Assembly: GCF_000004195.4 (NCBI RefSeq)
Contig: NC_030677.2
Span: forward strand, 43,587,142-43,651,141
Source of the DNA: Xenopus tropicalis
Lineage: Eukaryota; Chordata; Amphibia; Anura; Pipidae
Length of the DNA stretch: 64,000 bases
Direction: 5' to 3'
A model generated the notes under the pieces. It saw nothing but the letters and a program-made list of their open reading frames with translations, had not been told where the DNA came from and did no database searches. Numbering within the stretch: the stretch's first letter is position 1; each line of letters begins with the position of its first letter. Shown here in pieces: positions 49,126-61,891 of the stretch. The position numbers and the translations under genes are program-made.

Positions 49126-50073
49126 ATTGAATATACAAGTCCATACTGAGTAAAACAAAGGCAAATATAACCAAAAATGAAGTTATAGAAGTTCTGCCTA
49201 ATGCAGTTATACTGTAGGGCTGATATCCACGCCTGCTGTGCATCTGGGCCTTACAGTATAGCAGAGTTTCACTGAACGTAGATCATTAATTTTTACTCAC
49301 ATGTTGCATGCATTGTATTTGCATGGTATTTGCTCTCCAGGCACACATACACTGGCTCCTGGTTCCCACTTCGGTATTTAGAAGTATTCTGTATTTGCAA
49401 AAAGTCCAGTGCTGTGAACAGCTGAAAGTTATCTATTTTAGTCCAGGTATTTTGGCTCGAATTAGACACTGCTGCGGTGGCATCAGAGACAGAGAGGCAT
49501 CTTTTGAAAATGGATGTTCTCACTAGAAGAATCCCCTTGTTAGATCTTCCTTGACATTTTGAGTTATTTGTTCAGCCCTCAAACCTCTGAAGCACTGAAT
49601 GGAAGCTAGGACTCGCTGACTAGAACAGGGCATACAGTGTCATTGGACTGTTGTTAAAAGATAGCAATGGAGCTTGGGGAAATTTACAGGGACAGATGCT
49701 GCTAGGTTTTCTCTAAATTACTGTTCAAAGTAATCTTTAATTACATTTCTTTTAGAGCCTTATTAGAAGGCATTTGACCTTTGGTCTTGTCCTTTTTGGT
49801 TTCCCGCTGGATCTTCAAGCTTATCCATTGCCATTGGGGAAAACTCAGTCATCCAGTTCCATTTTTAGCCCTTGTTCTAAACTTTTCTGAAGTACTTTTA
49901 CAGACTTTAAATAAATCCTTTGTTCAGATAACTCTAGAACAGGGCACACTTACCCCAAAATTTTAATATAGAGTACAATATTTAAGATCCCCTTAAAGAG
50001 TGTCAGAATAATATAATTAGTAGCAGTGCTTTCTGCCCCCTTTCCTTTAAATGTGGCACTCAATAATATGGAA

Positions 50074-50391
50074 ACTGGCCATACATGTAAATATATTGTC
50101 AATATATTGTCAAGGTCAGGAACGCTTCAGCCAAACGAGCTGATATTTTACTGATATGCCCACCTTGAGATAGGAGACATCGGGCTGATCTTTGAGCTGA
50201 TGCATTCCCGATTAACAAGCCGATGGGTTGATTAGGGCTGATAAGCGAGCTAATATGTTCCTCACTGTGTCTGGATTTTTAAACCTGCCTGATCGACATC
50301 TGCCAATTTTTGGGCAGATATTAGTTGGGGAGGGCCCTATAAACTGGGCAACAAACTGTGTTAGGCGTTCTATCGGCCCGTGTATGGTTAA
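50074..50391. mobile_element. GGTGGCCATACAC-type element, diverged copy
   Basis: The left end is ACTGGCCATACATG and the right end CCCGTGTATGGTTA. The interior has CTGATCGACATCTGCC and GGGCAGATATTAGTTGGGG, modules also seen at 29040-29080. Confidence 0.55.
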
Positions 50392-50469
50392 TTTCTAGCT
50401 CTACCAGATAATTCTGTTTATTAGCATAATACACTTAACTTTATAGTGTGAATAATTCTAAGTGTATTT

Positions 50470-50660
50470 CATTGAATGTATGTATGTATATCTTTATTTA
50501 TAAAGTGCTACTTATGTATACAGCGCTGTTCTGTAGAAATAATCCCATCCTCTAGAGTGACCACTTTTTTGGGAAAAAAAATTACCAGCCTTTCAATATT
50601 TTATATTTTTCCATATTAATTAAATTTCTATATTACTTTTAAGTCCACTTTTCACCTGTT
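50470..50660. mobile_element. SINE-tail fragment next to a half hAT-MITE
   Basis: TATCTTTATTTATAAAGTGC and CAGCGCTGTTCTGTAG match the tail at 63756. After TCCTCTAGA comes GTGACCACTTTTTTGGG, then TTACCAGCC, which resembles the left half of the GGGTTGCCACC family. Confidence 0.45.
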
Positions 50661-52471
50661 TTATTAGTAGACACGTCCTCTCCATAGGGAGAAAAAGAAC
50701 CCAACCAAAAGCTATAATAGATCTCTCCTGCTGATAAGACAACTAGTGTATGCTAATCAGTACTATTAGAAAGCATGAAGTGGTGCGCACATGCTGTTCA
50801 TTTATTATCTATATACGTCCTACTGGGACTTACAGGCTTCTTTGGAAATGTAGATTGTCACTCAATGCTAGGGAACAAGTTGAAGAACTATACTTAGATA
50901 CATTTTTTGTCTGATTGAAACGTTAATTAGCATTCCTACATATAGGTTTCCATCAAGCATTCGAAAAAAATAGAACACATAAACCCTTATCTCATGTATT
51001 CATATTGAAAGTATTTTTCATAGATGTTTCTGGTTTAGTATTACCAAACTAGACCTTATAATGGAGATGCTTACTAAGCATGGACCTACCAGTGCTATCA
51101 AATGGCTCTCATGCAGAATTTTTGTGATTACTGTATGGGCATATTTGGCACTGTGCGAATAGCAAGCATCTAAAACTGATGTATTGTTGAGCCGTCAGTA
51201 AAGATTTATGCCGAGGGCATCTGAATCACACAGTCATAACAGCAGAGTGAATGTTTAAACTCTTAAAGAATCATAGGGATTTTCACAATAAAGAATTCAG
51301 AGAATGCCCTCTGCTCTTGGAAATCTTAATTAACACACATTCCTTCAGGTTTTCTCTCCACCCCCAGCCAGACTGTATTACATGCAGCTGTAGGTTACAC
51401 CGTTCATAGTTTGAGAAATGTTTGCATATTCAGCTTTTATAGCAGACCTGCTGTTCCGCCACATTTGCAAGGTCAAGGTTGCAGCAGAATTTCTAAGAAG
51501 GACATAAGTGACTTCTATTCAGTGAAATCTACTTTTTGTGTCTAGTGGTTTAGGCTAATTTACCTGAATTGTGAACGTGGTTTCAATTTGTATTCCCTGG
51601 TGGCCCAAGCTGCCTGTGTAACTAGTGTTAAGAGATCAATCACCTGCTCAAAGTCAATTCACAGTTCTGCAGACCTTGCCCTTTGCCAGAGGCTACATTG
51701 CGCATACACTTAGATTACCCAAGAGTCGCATTGAGGTCAGATGATGCAGGCTGGCAGATGTTGGGCACACATTGTCTTCTGATCTTACATTTACTACAAT
51801 TAAAAAACAAAAGTGTGTGTTTTTGTATATTCTTTTTAATTAGGGCCCTTCTCTACTGTAGGTAGGTCTGTGTAGATGGCAGAAATGCATGTGTTGCAGA
51901 GTTCCTGATCCAAGGAGCAGAATATATCGGCATATTTACATTTATTATATATGTGGAAACCTCTATAATTGCTCTGATGAGGCAACTGCCTTTCAAGAAT
52001 AAAATGAAAGAATCTTAAAAAATTATAATCATAAAATATAAGTTAACATTTCAGGCACTTGCCTTTATCCATCCCAAACCGTTGTCTTTGGCACAAAAAA
52101 GCACTACTTCAGAGTACTGCCATGCAGTTTATTTTAAAGAACACAGTTTTCCTGGCTGAGGGGTAATTTGCTTGCCCCGACTCTACACAAGGCAGCCTGG
52201 ATGGTTGAGCAAATCTCCTTTGGTATTGGTCATTAAAAAAAAGTTGTGCTACTACTCCTTTAAAGAAATACATTTGGAACAATACAATTCTTAGACATGC
52301 GAGTGCCTTTGTTATATTCAACATGAAAATGTCTGAAAAATACCTTATTTTGGTCTGTATAATGTTCCTTTAAGCACATTCCAGTCAATGTGTATATGTG
52401 ATATACAGGATTGAGTCCAGCAGAGCACAATGAACTCAACAATCTTTTTCAATTTGTATCCTTCTTTCTAG

Positions 52472-52747
52472 GTTTCTATTAAAGTAATAGATACAAATGA
52501 TCACAGACCCGAATTTTCTACCTCCAAGTATGAAGTTCTCATCCCTGAGGATGTACAGCCCGACACTGAAATCTTGCAAGTCATTGCCATAGACCGAGAT
52601 GAGAAGAACAAACTCATTTATACTCTGCAGAGCAGCACTGACCCCGTTAGCCTTAAGAAGTTTCGAATGGATCCTGCCACGGGTTCCTTATATACAACTG
52701 AAAAATTAGATCATGAGACAATGCAGCAGCATATTCTCACAGTAATG
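52472..52747 (+). CDS. fat1: fat1 exon 8: linker plus most of one EC repeat
   Basis: The exon is 276 bases (92 codons), phase 0 to 0, with donor GTAAGA. It starts [15 protein letters not shown], a calcium linker with NDH in place of NDN. It then gives a nearly complete repeat: [39 protein letters not shown] and LDHE. Skipping would preserve the frame but delete one linker and most of a repeat. It is very close to mammalian FAT1. The plus-strand frame starting at the internal Met near 52574 is part of this exon, not a separate gene. Confidence 0.95.
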
Positions 52748-52854
52748 GTAAGATATTACATTGTATAGGCTTCTCTCTCAACCAATAAATGGGGAGATTT
52801 CTTATCTTAGTGAAATACTTGCCTTGATGCCTTTCTGGTGTGATCATTTTTCAG
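52748..52854 (+). other. fat1: fat1 intron 8 (107 bases)
   Basis: This is the shortest intron in the window, GTAAGA...TTTTTCAG. There are in-frame stops just after the donor (TGTATAGG). Confidence 0.9.
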
Positions 52855-53065
52855 GTACGAGATCAAGATGTTCCCGTCCTGCGCAACTTTGCCAGAATTG
52901 TTATTAATGTGACTGACACAAATGACCATGCCCCATGGTTTACAAGCTCATTTTACGAAGGTCGAGTCTATGAATCAGCGGCGGTTGGATCTGCAGTTCT
53001 GCAAGTCTCTGCATTAGACAAAGACAAAGGAAAGAATGCTGAAGTTGGGTATTCTATTGAGTCAG
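52855..53065 (+). CDS. fat1: fat1 exon 9: EC end, linker, next EC first half
   Basis: The exon is 211 bases, phase 0 to 1. Acceptor TTTTTCAG; donor GTATGT. It starts [19 protein letters not shown], then the linker [10 protein letters not shown]. The next repeat follows: [30 protein letters not shown], with the final Gly completed by exon 10. It has the same length, phases and break point in the repeat as exon 6, showing that the two were laid out alike. Confidence 0.95.
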
Positions 53066-56000
53066 GTATGTAGTACTGCCAGCATTGTCTGCCTATTCCA
53101 ATTTCAGTTGCTGCTTGGTACATTGATAATGCATCTGTCTTACTATAAGAGAGAATGCTTTCTAGAATATGTAACATTACATGTACGTAATATATTAAGT
53201 TTCAATAAAGGGTATACTCTGGTTCTGTATAGAAATAAAGCAAAGAATGGAATTGGCATGCATTATAACTTTATATTTTGGATTATCATTGATGACCCAA
53301 GAAGAAAAAATTCTGTGCATTTGATTTTCTTTCTTTTTCTAAGTCTTACAAAGACTTGTGGAAGAAATTATATGGGCACATAGATAACAGGAAATAGATT
53401 CCCCACGGCAAGCAGAAAAAGTTATTATGCCTTGTTCAGTTTGAAATAAAATGACTTTCCCCCCTAATTACTTAATGTTTTCCTTTGAATAACACAAGAC
53501 TATTCATTACTGTGTCAATGCCCCCCAAGTCCTTTCAGCTTTATGTGTAACAGTGAGCCTTAAATTAAGTGTCATTATCATAGTATCCAGATTAGTATTT
53601 TTGGCTTACTTCTTGTGTTCTTCAGCTTTGTACCCCCTCTTTATTTATTCACGCCTTTAATAATTCTGCTTTGTGTCTGCCATACTTTGGCCTCATTTGA
53701 ATGGCTAACATCTCCTTCATCTGTGGGGTATTGTAAGCCTGCTCCTGTTATTCATCAACATCAAAAATAATCTAATGCTATGCTACAGTTTGAGGTCAGC
53801 CGTTTAGAGTTTACGTTCTCACACTGTGCAGGAGCTCCCCCTTGGGAGACTAAAGTAGTGGAACTGTGGGGAGGAGCAGCCTCTAGGTCACTTGTGAAAT
53901 GTTTCTGGTTTATGTTTATTTGTAGTGTAGGATAATTGAGAATTGTACCTTCTTAGACGAGATGTGCACACAAAAATAAACTTTGCTTGATGAAAGAAAA
54001 TAATTTTTATGGACTTTTCATTGAATTAAAAATCTGATGTGGTTTTGAAGTAGTCTACAATGTAGCAAATTTCATCTTTTCTCCATCCAAGACTTTAATG
54101 CTCACATCACCTCCAATTACATTTAAAAACCATTCAACACTTGCAATTTATATATATATGGGAAAGTTGCTTAGATTAGCATTTTCTTTCATTATGTTTT
54201 GTTACTATTTAGAATAGTTATATTTTGGGGGTTTACGCCCCTGTAACTCAGTTATACTCACGGTGGTTTACAAGCATGAATTAAGGTTATGTCCCACAAC
54301 GAGACTGTTCCCCACTGTTGTACAGTGCTAGGGAACATGATTATAAAAAAATAAGAGATTACTAGTTATTTATAAAACAGTATTGATTGCCTATTCTATT
54401 AGCGAAAACAACATGTAAATGATAAGCACTGTATTATCTTAAACAGCAAGTCTTAGGCTAATGTCCCATGGGGAAATCTATGCTACTGCAGGCAAGTAAC
54501 CTCCCTGAAAAGCCTTTCACTGGCATCACTTCGGTTTTTCAAAGTTGGCAAAGTTTCCTACTGCAGACAACATCACGCCACTTTTCCTCAACGATTCCCT
54601 TTATTCCCTTTATTGCGGTGTATTGCATTGTCGCAGAGGTTTTCAACTGGTGACTAATTTTCCTGTGCAACCCTAGCACCGTGCAACAGTGGGGAAAATA
54701 TACGGAAGGGAACTCTGTTTGCAAGAGCTTACAATGTGCATAGATTCACAGACTGCTTGCTTCCATCCCATTTACCCATGCTTTTTTAGCCTATGTTTTT
54801 AACCATAACCATTTCTAGAACACTGGCTTAAGACCTGTACATGTTTGTTAATGGCAGCATAAGTGGAAATGTTGGTGGGGTGTGGTCCACCAAGACCCCA
54901 CCAACAGAGCAATGGAATAAATGGTGGTTTTGACCTGCGGTCCAGGGAGGCCAGCCGGTACATCACAGAGGCAAAGCAATGACCTCAATGGGTGGGGAAT
55001 GGGCAAATCGGGGTGGGATAAAGGCAGATTGGGGGTGGGAGGAGAAGTGCTGCTTATGAAAATCTATCTGAGTGCAATTACATTGCTGATAAATCTGTAA
55101 TACCGACACTGGCCCTAACTGGTAATTTTCCTGGCTAGGCTGGTAAATTACCGGCCGAGTGGCAACCCTAGCAATGACAACCACTCAGTAATTCTTTTTA
55201 GGTTTTTAATAAAATTATGAGTAAACCCTTAAGTTTTTTTCCAGCAAAATGAACAGTGTTATTAGCTTGTTCATGAAGCAATATTTTAAACACTTCATTT
55301 ACATTGTGGCTTTTATTACAAATATTATTATATTTTGTTTTACATTGCATATGCTAATTGGCTCTTCATCTCTCTGTACAATACAATACATCGCATTTCA
55401 GAATATGTTTAAATGTCATTTATTTCACATCATGATTCTGGGGGATTCGTTTATGACTTTGAGTCTTCCTAATGAATAGCATTGAGATTCCAGGAATGCT
55501 TATAATGTTTTAGGGAGTCTGTAATGCTCTATTGTAAGAATGACATAGTGTTTACAAGACCCAGCGGAGCATCTACCAACTCGCAAGCATAACCCCCCTC
55601 TCCCTTTTTGTGAAATGGGATTTTATTCATTCTTGTTGTACAATGAGCTATTTAAAACAAATGTTAGTTTTGTGCACATTTTCTAGTAACAAGAATTATA
55701 TTTTTGAAGCAGAAAATATGTCAAATTACCACTAAATAAAGCAAATCATCTACTTTACGCTATCCAGCTTAGAATCTCCTTATCCTATCTGAAACATCTT
55801 TTAATGATGTTTAAAAGAATAAAATGTTATAGGACTTCAGTTTGACTAGCTGAAGTTTTACTTGAAAATCTCTTTGTGAACGTTCATGTTATCTTGATCT
55901 TGGCAAGGCTTCTCTTGGGGTAAACGGTGCTTGAAAGATACAATGATTGCATGGGAAGCCATTGTAACACCTAGCAGTGACAGATCCAAGATGGACAACT

Positions 56001-56277
56001 TGTACAAATTTTAATTTAACTAATCCAAAGAAAATGAGTTTCTTAATATTTTCCAGTCTGGAGGCAAAGCCCCATTTTTAAAGTAAATCTGTTTACATTT
56101 TTCTTAATGATTTACAAAATGAGTTTTTGGAAAGCTCAAAGGCATAGTAATATAATCATAAAATGATTCCAAGGAGAGCAGCAGAGTGCACTGTAGCAGA
56201 TTTTTGGTAGTATAACATGATTTTAATGCTCTGTATTGTTTTGCAACGTTTTTCATTCTTGTATTTTTCTACTATAG
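53066..56277 (+). other. fat1: fat1 intron 9
   Basis: It contains a half copy of the GTGGCAACCCT hAT-MITE near 54930-55168 and small AT-rich stretches. 53100-54400 and 55200-56200 show nothing recognisable. The acceptor is TTTTTCTACTATAG, preceded by an ATG-open stretch (from 56217) that is not coding. Confidence 0.85.
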
Positions 56278-59200
56278 GGAACACTGCTAATGCTTTTACA
56301 ATTGATCCGGTTTTGGGAATTATCAAGACGGCAAAAGAGCTTGATCGAAATAACCACGGGCGATATGAGTTAGTGGTCAAAGCCACAGATCATGGCATCC
56401 CTCCGCTGAGCCAGATAACATCTATACACATTTTTGTCACAATTTCCAACAATGCAGCTCCAAAGTTTACAAAGAAGGAGTATTCTTCTGAAATCAGTGA
56501 AACCGCTCATGTTGGCAGCTTTGTTGCAATGCTTTCTGCCTACAGTCAGTCCTCTGTAGTCTATGAAATAAGGGATGGAAATACTCTGAATTCCTTTGAT
56601 ATCAATCCAAACTCTGGTGTTGTTACAACCCAGAAGCAGCTTGATTTTGAAACATTGCCATCTTTCACACTTACTGTTCAAGCAACAAACATGGCGGGCT
56701 TGTCCACCAATAGCACTCTTACAGTGCATGTTCGTGATGAGAACGACAACTTTCCAGTGTTTGCTCAGACTAACTACAGAGGCCTTATTAGTGAATCTGC
56801 TCCACCCAACAGTGTTGTTCTGACTGATGATAATATCCCTTTAGTAATAAGAGCGACTGATAGTGACCAGGAATCAAATGCACTGCTTGTTTATCAAATT
56901 GTTGAACCATCGGTCCACAAATATTTTGCTATTGATTCAAGTACTGGTGCCCTGCGTACTTTATTGAGCCTGGATTATGAACAAACAAACATATTCCACT
57001 TTACCGTTCAAGTGCACGATATGGGCTATCCACGACTATTTGCTGAAAATGCTGCAAATGTTACTATATATGTTGTAGACATCAATGATTGCGCTCCAGT
57101 TTTTTCCAAAGATGTCTACGAAACCTCTCTTTTATTGCCAACATACAAAGGAGTAAGGGTAATAACAGTCAATGCAACAGATGATGATTCTGGGGCATAT
57201 TCCCAACTCATATATTCTATTATTGAAGGTAACATTGGAGATAAATTCTTGATTGATCCCTTGAAAGGAACCATCACTGTGCAAAACACAACAAATTTAA
57301 GAAGCAGATATGAGCTTACAATTAGAGCGTCTGATGGGCGATTCTCAAGCTTGACATCTGTTAAAATTAATGTGAAAGAGAGCAAGGAAAGTTCTCTAAA
57401 ATTCACACAGCGTTCCTACTCTGCAACTGTTCTGGAGAATGCCACCAAAGTAAAAACCTTAACTATCATTAGTCCCCTGGGCAGTCGTATTAATGAACCC
57501 TTATTTTTTCACATTCTTAACCCAGATCCCAGGTTTAAAATTAGTCCTACATCTGGAGTACTTTCAACTACTGGAATTCCATTTGATCGAGAGGAAGAGG
57601 ATCTGTTTGAACTGGTGGTAGAAGTCAGTGATGAGCAGAAACCCCCAACAGTTGCTCATGTCTTAGTGCAGGTTACAGTAGAAGATGTAAATGACAATAA
57701 CCCTGTTTTTGTTAATCTTCCTTATTATGCCATGGTTCAGATAGATGCTCCAGAGGGTCATCTTATCCGACATGTCACTGCTGTGGATAGAGACATTGGC
57801 AAGAATGGAGAAATAACCTATTATCTAAAGGAACATTCCCAGCAGTTCCAGATTGGTCCATCTGGGGAGATAAAGTTAAAAAAGCAGTTTGATCCAGATT
57901 CTTCTAACAAAGAATATTTTATAACAGTAGTAGCAAAAGACAGTGGAAACCCCTCTTATTCATCTGAGGTTGTTGTTCCAATTACCGTCATGAATAAAGC
58001 CATGCCAGTCTTTGAAAATCCTTTCTACAGTGCAGAGATTGCTGAAAATGCCAATCTTCATAGTCCTGTTGTGCATGTGCAAGCCAACAGTCCCGAAGGA
58101 TATCGAATCATTTACAGTATCACAGATGGCGATCCCTTTAATCAGTTTAATATAAACTTTAACACCGGTGTAATAAATGTATTTGCTCCATTGGATTTTG
58201 AATCACACCCAGCCTACAAACTCAGAGTTCGAGCCACAGATTCCCTTACTGGGGCACATGCTGAGGTTTTTGTTGACATTATCTTGGAGGATGTTAATGA
58301 TAACCCACCTGTATTTAGAGAGAAAACATATGCTGCCACCTTGTCGGAAGCATCTGTTATTGGAACATCTGTTGTTCAAATAAATGCAAAAGATCCCGAT
58401 TCAGGACAGAACAATGCTATTTCTTTTCACTTGGTTGAAACAAGTGGAAATATATCACAGTATTTTCACATAGACGCCAGCAGTGGACTTATTGAAACTG
58501 CCAAGCCATTGGATTACGAGTACTTCCAGGAATGCACTTTAGTAGTAAGGGCTACAGATAATGGAATTCCACCACTCAGCAATGACATTTCTGTACATAT
58601 CGGATTGACTGATCTCAATGATAACCCACCAGCCTTTATCCAGCAAGTTTATGAAGTTAAAATCAGTGAGCTTTCTAAACCAGGGCACTTTGTAACTTGT
58701 GTCAAAGCCACCGATGCAGATAGTTCAGATACTGAAAAGTTAGAATATTCAATCCTTTCAGGGAATGATGACATGAACTTTATTATTAACAGTAAAACTG
58801 GCGTAATAACCGTTTCCTACCTGCGAAAAATGATTTTGAATCCATTCTATTCGATCAATGTTTCAGTGTCCGATGGTGTTTTTAGAAGTTCTGCTCAGGT
58901 TCATGTTACTGTAAAAAGTGCCAATCTGCACAGTCCTAAGTTTGGACAAAATGAATATGAAGTGGAACTGTCAGAAAACTCTCCAGTGCAAACACTTGTT
59001 ACTGAGCTAAAGGCTGTCGATGAAGATAAAGGACTGTATGGGCAACTTACCTATCATATTATAAATGATTTTGCCAAAGATAATTTTAACATCAATGAGA
59101 GAGGACAGCTGTTTACTGCAGAAAGGTTTGATCGAGAAATCCCAACAAATAAAGTAATCCCTGTAAGTGTAATGGCAAAAGATACCGGTGGGAAAGTTGG

Positions 59201-60345
59201 CTTCTGCATCGTTAATGTAATACTTACGGATTCTAATGACAATGTTCCACAGTTCCGGGCCACAGAGTATAAAGTAAGCATTGCATCCGATGTTCCCCGT
59301 GGTACCCCCATTGTTAAAGTCATAGCCTCTGACAGTGATGAGGGAGCAAACGCTGATATTTTCTATTCCATTGAGGCACAGTCTGCAAGCGTTGAAGAAA
59401 ATTTCGGAATATCCCAATCCTCTGGCACCATTATAACAAAAGAGAGTTTGATTGGCTTGGAAGATGAAGTGTATTCATTCTTTGTTAAAGCAACTGATGG
59501 TGGAACACCACAGAAAGAGTCTCTTGTGCCAGTCTTCATTAGAATTCTTCCACCAGAAGTTGTTCTACCAAAGTTCTCTGAACCATTTTATACTTTAAGT
59601 ATATCTGAAGATACTGCCGTTGGTACAGAACTTGATGTTGTTAAAGCTGAAAGCAATGAACCTATAATATACTCTCTTATGAAAGGAAATACACTTGAAA
59701 GTAATCTAGATGATGTTTTTGTTATTGACAAACAAAATGGCCGACTCAAACTTGAAAAACAATTGGATCATGAGTCAACCAAATGGTACCAATTTTACGT
59801 GCTGGCACACAATCTTCATGGAGAACATGAGATCATTTCCTCTGTGGACGTTAGCATTTTAGTCAAAGATGTCAATGACAATGCTCCTGTGTTTGATTCA
59901 AATCCATATAAAGCATTCATCGTAGAAAATCTTCCCGAAGGAACCAAAGTCGTCCAAGTAAGAGCATTTGATTTGGATGTAGGATCCAATGGACAAGTTT
60001 CATATATGTTGGGGCATTCACAGGACTTGGAGGAAATTAAAGAACTTTTCTCAGTGGATCGGGAAACAGGATGGGTCACCACTCTTGGCGAGCTTGACCA
60101 TGAGAAAACAAACAAGTATCATATTGTTGTTGTTGCTTACGACCACGGTGACAAAGTGCTTTCATCTTCTAGTACCATTGAAGTTACAGTAATGGATGTG
60201 AATGACAATCCTCCACGCTTCACTGCAGAAATCTATAAAGGCACTGTGAGTGAAGATGACCCCCCTGATGGCGTGATTGCTATTCTGAGCACCACTGATA
60301 ATGATACAGAGGAAATAAACAAAGAAGTCACCTTTCATATAACAG
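56278..60345 (+). CDS. fat1: fat1 exon 10: giant exon with twelve whole EC repeats
   Basis: The exon is 4,068 bases, phase 1 to 1, with donor GTAAGC. It finishes the repeat begun in exon 9, encodes twelve complete EC repeats, and opens a thirteenth that ends in exon 11. Canonical DxNDN-type linkers lie at about 56730, 57072 (DINDC), 57677, 58283, 58605, 59222 (DSNDN), 59861 and 60189. Non-canonical linkers lie at 56442-56468, 57369-57404, 57981-58013, 58902-58943 and 59541-59576. Repeat starts include EYSSEISE, NYRGLISE, YYAMVQID, FYSAEIAE, TYAATLSE, EYEVELSE, FYTLSISE and IYKGTVSE. Several N-glycosylation sites are visible (NATD, NTTN, NISQ, NVSV). The frame is uninterrupted, with no stop. 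The size appears to equal the mammalian exon 10. The start is a splice acceptor: the upstream Met codon at 56217 lies in intron 9. Confidence 0.97.
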
Positions 60346-60380
60346 GTAAGCTTATACAGTAACTTAAAACATATTACGTG

Positions 60381-60437
60381 TGTGGGACCTGTTATCCAGA
60401 ATGCTCAGGCTTTCTGAATAAGGGATCTTTCTGTAAA
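60381..60437. mobile_element. Palindromic MITE fragment (GGACCTGTTATCCAGAA), copy 4
   Basis: GTGGGACCTGTTATCCAGAA then TGCTCAGGCTTTCTGAATAA and GGGATCTTTCTGTAA match the end modules of copies 2 and 3. Only the two ends are left. Confidence 0.55.
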
Positions 60438-60440
60438 TTG

Positions 60441-60580
60441 GCCCAGGAGCAGTAACCCAAAGCGACCAATAAGATGCTTGCTTTTAAACATTTGACCAGT
60501 AAATGCGACCTGCTGATTGGTTGCTATAGGCGATAAGAAGTGTAGCAAACTTTGCTCCTGATATTACATTACCCCAAAAT
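60441..60580. repeat. Short inverted-repeat element (copy 3)
   Basis: CAGGAGCAGTAACCCAAAGC with GACCAATAAGATGCTTGCTT is mirrored by CTGCTGATTGGTTGCTATAG and GCAAACTTTGCTCCTGAT. It shares GACCAGTAAATGC with 13917-14042. Confidence 0.65.
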
Positions 60581-60779
60581 GTTTCCTGAGTGCATGTGGA
60601 CTAATTTCAAACTTGTGGTCTGTATAAATAAAGTATAAAAAAAAAATCCCTAGAATACATGTAATATAACATTAACTTTCATTAACAGCAAATGAGCAAA
60701 TTTGAAGGGACAACTGCTATTATTATAAAAGCTTCTAAACTCACTGATCTCATTACGTGTTTTATTTTTGTTGCTGCAG

Positions 60780-60976
60780 GTGGAGACCCACTAGGGCAGT
60801 TTGCCATTGAAAATATGCAGCATGAATGGAAAGTCTATGTGAGAAAACCACTTGACAGGGAAGTGAAGGACAATTATCTTCTAAACATAACAGCAACAGA
60901 TGGGACATTTGCAACCAAAGCGGTGGTAGAAGTGAAAGTCCTTGATGCCAATGACAACACTCCAGTTTGTGAAAAG
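60780..60976 (+). CDS. fat1: fat1 exon 11: second half of an EC repeat
   Basis: The exon is 197 bases, phase 1 to 0. Acceptor GTTGCTGCAG; donor GTATTA. It starts [20 protein letters not shown], followed by VRKPLDRE and [11 protein letters not shown]. It closes with [13 protein letters not shown], a canonical calcium linker. One N-glycosylation site (NITA) is present. Its entry point in the repeat (after a Gly of ITGG) is the same as that of exons 7 and 10. Confidence 0.95.
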
Positions 60977-61850
60977 GTATTATGACTGACACCTCCTGCA
61001 TTTTATTGTAAATTCCAGTGTAATGATTCTGATGTTTTTTAACCTGTATACTAGTTATGTCCTGCTTGTGGATGAGTACATCATATACAGTCTGGCCATG
61101 AATGTGGGCCATTAAAAGGCAAAAACCCTTTTTCTAAAAATATCTTGCGTATATGTATATACAGTGTATTTTTTTACACAGGTATGTCTGTGTAAAAGAA
61201 AAATATAAAGGGAGGTACATATTTCCTTAATTTTTTGATCCCATCCTCCTTATAGAGGATGTTCAGTACTTTCAATGGGGCTTATTGGGCGAGGAGAAAT
61301 ATTTGCTTTGGTGTAAGGCGCAATCACACTGAATTTTGTATGTTATAGTTAAGCAGGCAGCGCCCCATTTATAAACCGAGGTTTGTTGGTTTCAACAAAA
61401 ACAGACCGGGCAACTTCTTGGTGATTTTCGTGCCCCACATTTTGCCACTAGGTGGAATATCAATACTAACCACTGAGAAATGTTTCTGCCAAACCCTGGA
61501 AAATGCCATTGCTGCAGATATTCCTGACTTTTATTTATGAGAGGCAAAAACACAACTTACATTGTGGATTTGTGCACCCAATGCCAGCCTGCCAAGGGTA
61601 CCTAGAATTATGCTACACGCATAGCTGCAGTTAATTGATAATGAACTCATTCTCTTTTCATAATTCGGGCCCTATGGTGAGAGAAATTAGGGCTGAAATT
61701 GATTGTGACAAAACTGTTGTTGAATTGGGAAAGATTTATAGTTTTTTTTAACCCACAGTATGCCCCAAAGATCAGCTTTTAATCATGTTGTCTTTTATTT
61801 ATGTTACAGATTTAGTTTGGGTTTTGTTATTCAGTTTGTTGTACAAAGCC

Positions 61851-61891
<41 letters not shown>

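Larger units (their letters stand above)
46232..52471 (+). other. fat1: fat1 intron 7
   Basis: It contains the 22-base G run (46869-46890), a tRNA-related SINE relic (48930-49125), a GGTGGCCATACAC-type element (50074-50391) and a SINE-tail fragment with a half MITE (50470-50660). 47000-48900 and 50700-52400 show no gene I can support. The acceptor is CTTCTTTCTAG. Confidence 0.85.
60346..60779 (+). other. fat1: fat1 intron 10
   Basis: A 434-base intron, GTAAGC...GTTGCTGCAG. It holds a short ACAGGTATGGGATC-family fragment (60381-60437) and a hairpin repeat copy (60441-60580). Confidence 0.88.

Noticed and set aside
56217..56277. ATG upstream of exon 10 as a start codon
   Set aside because: The stretch MILMLC...FSTI is the intron 9 pyrimidine tract read through. 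A clean acceptor at 56277 gives phase continuity with exon 9.
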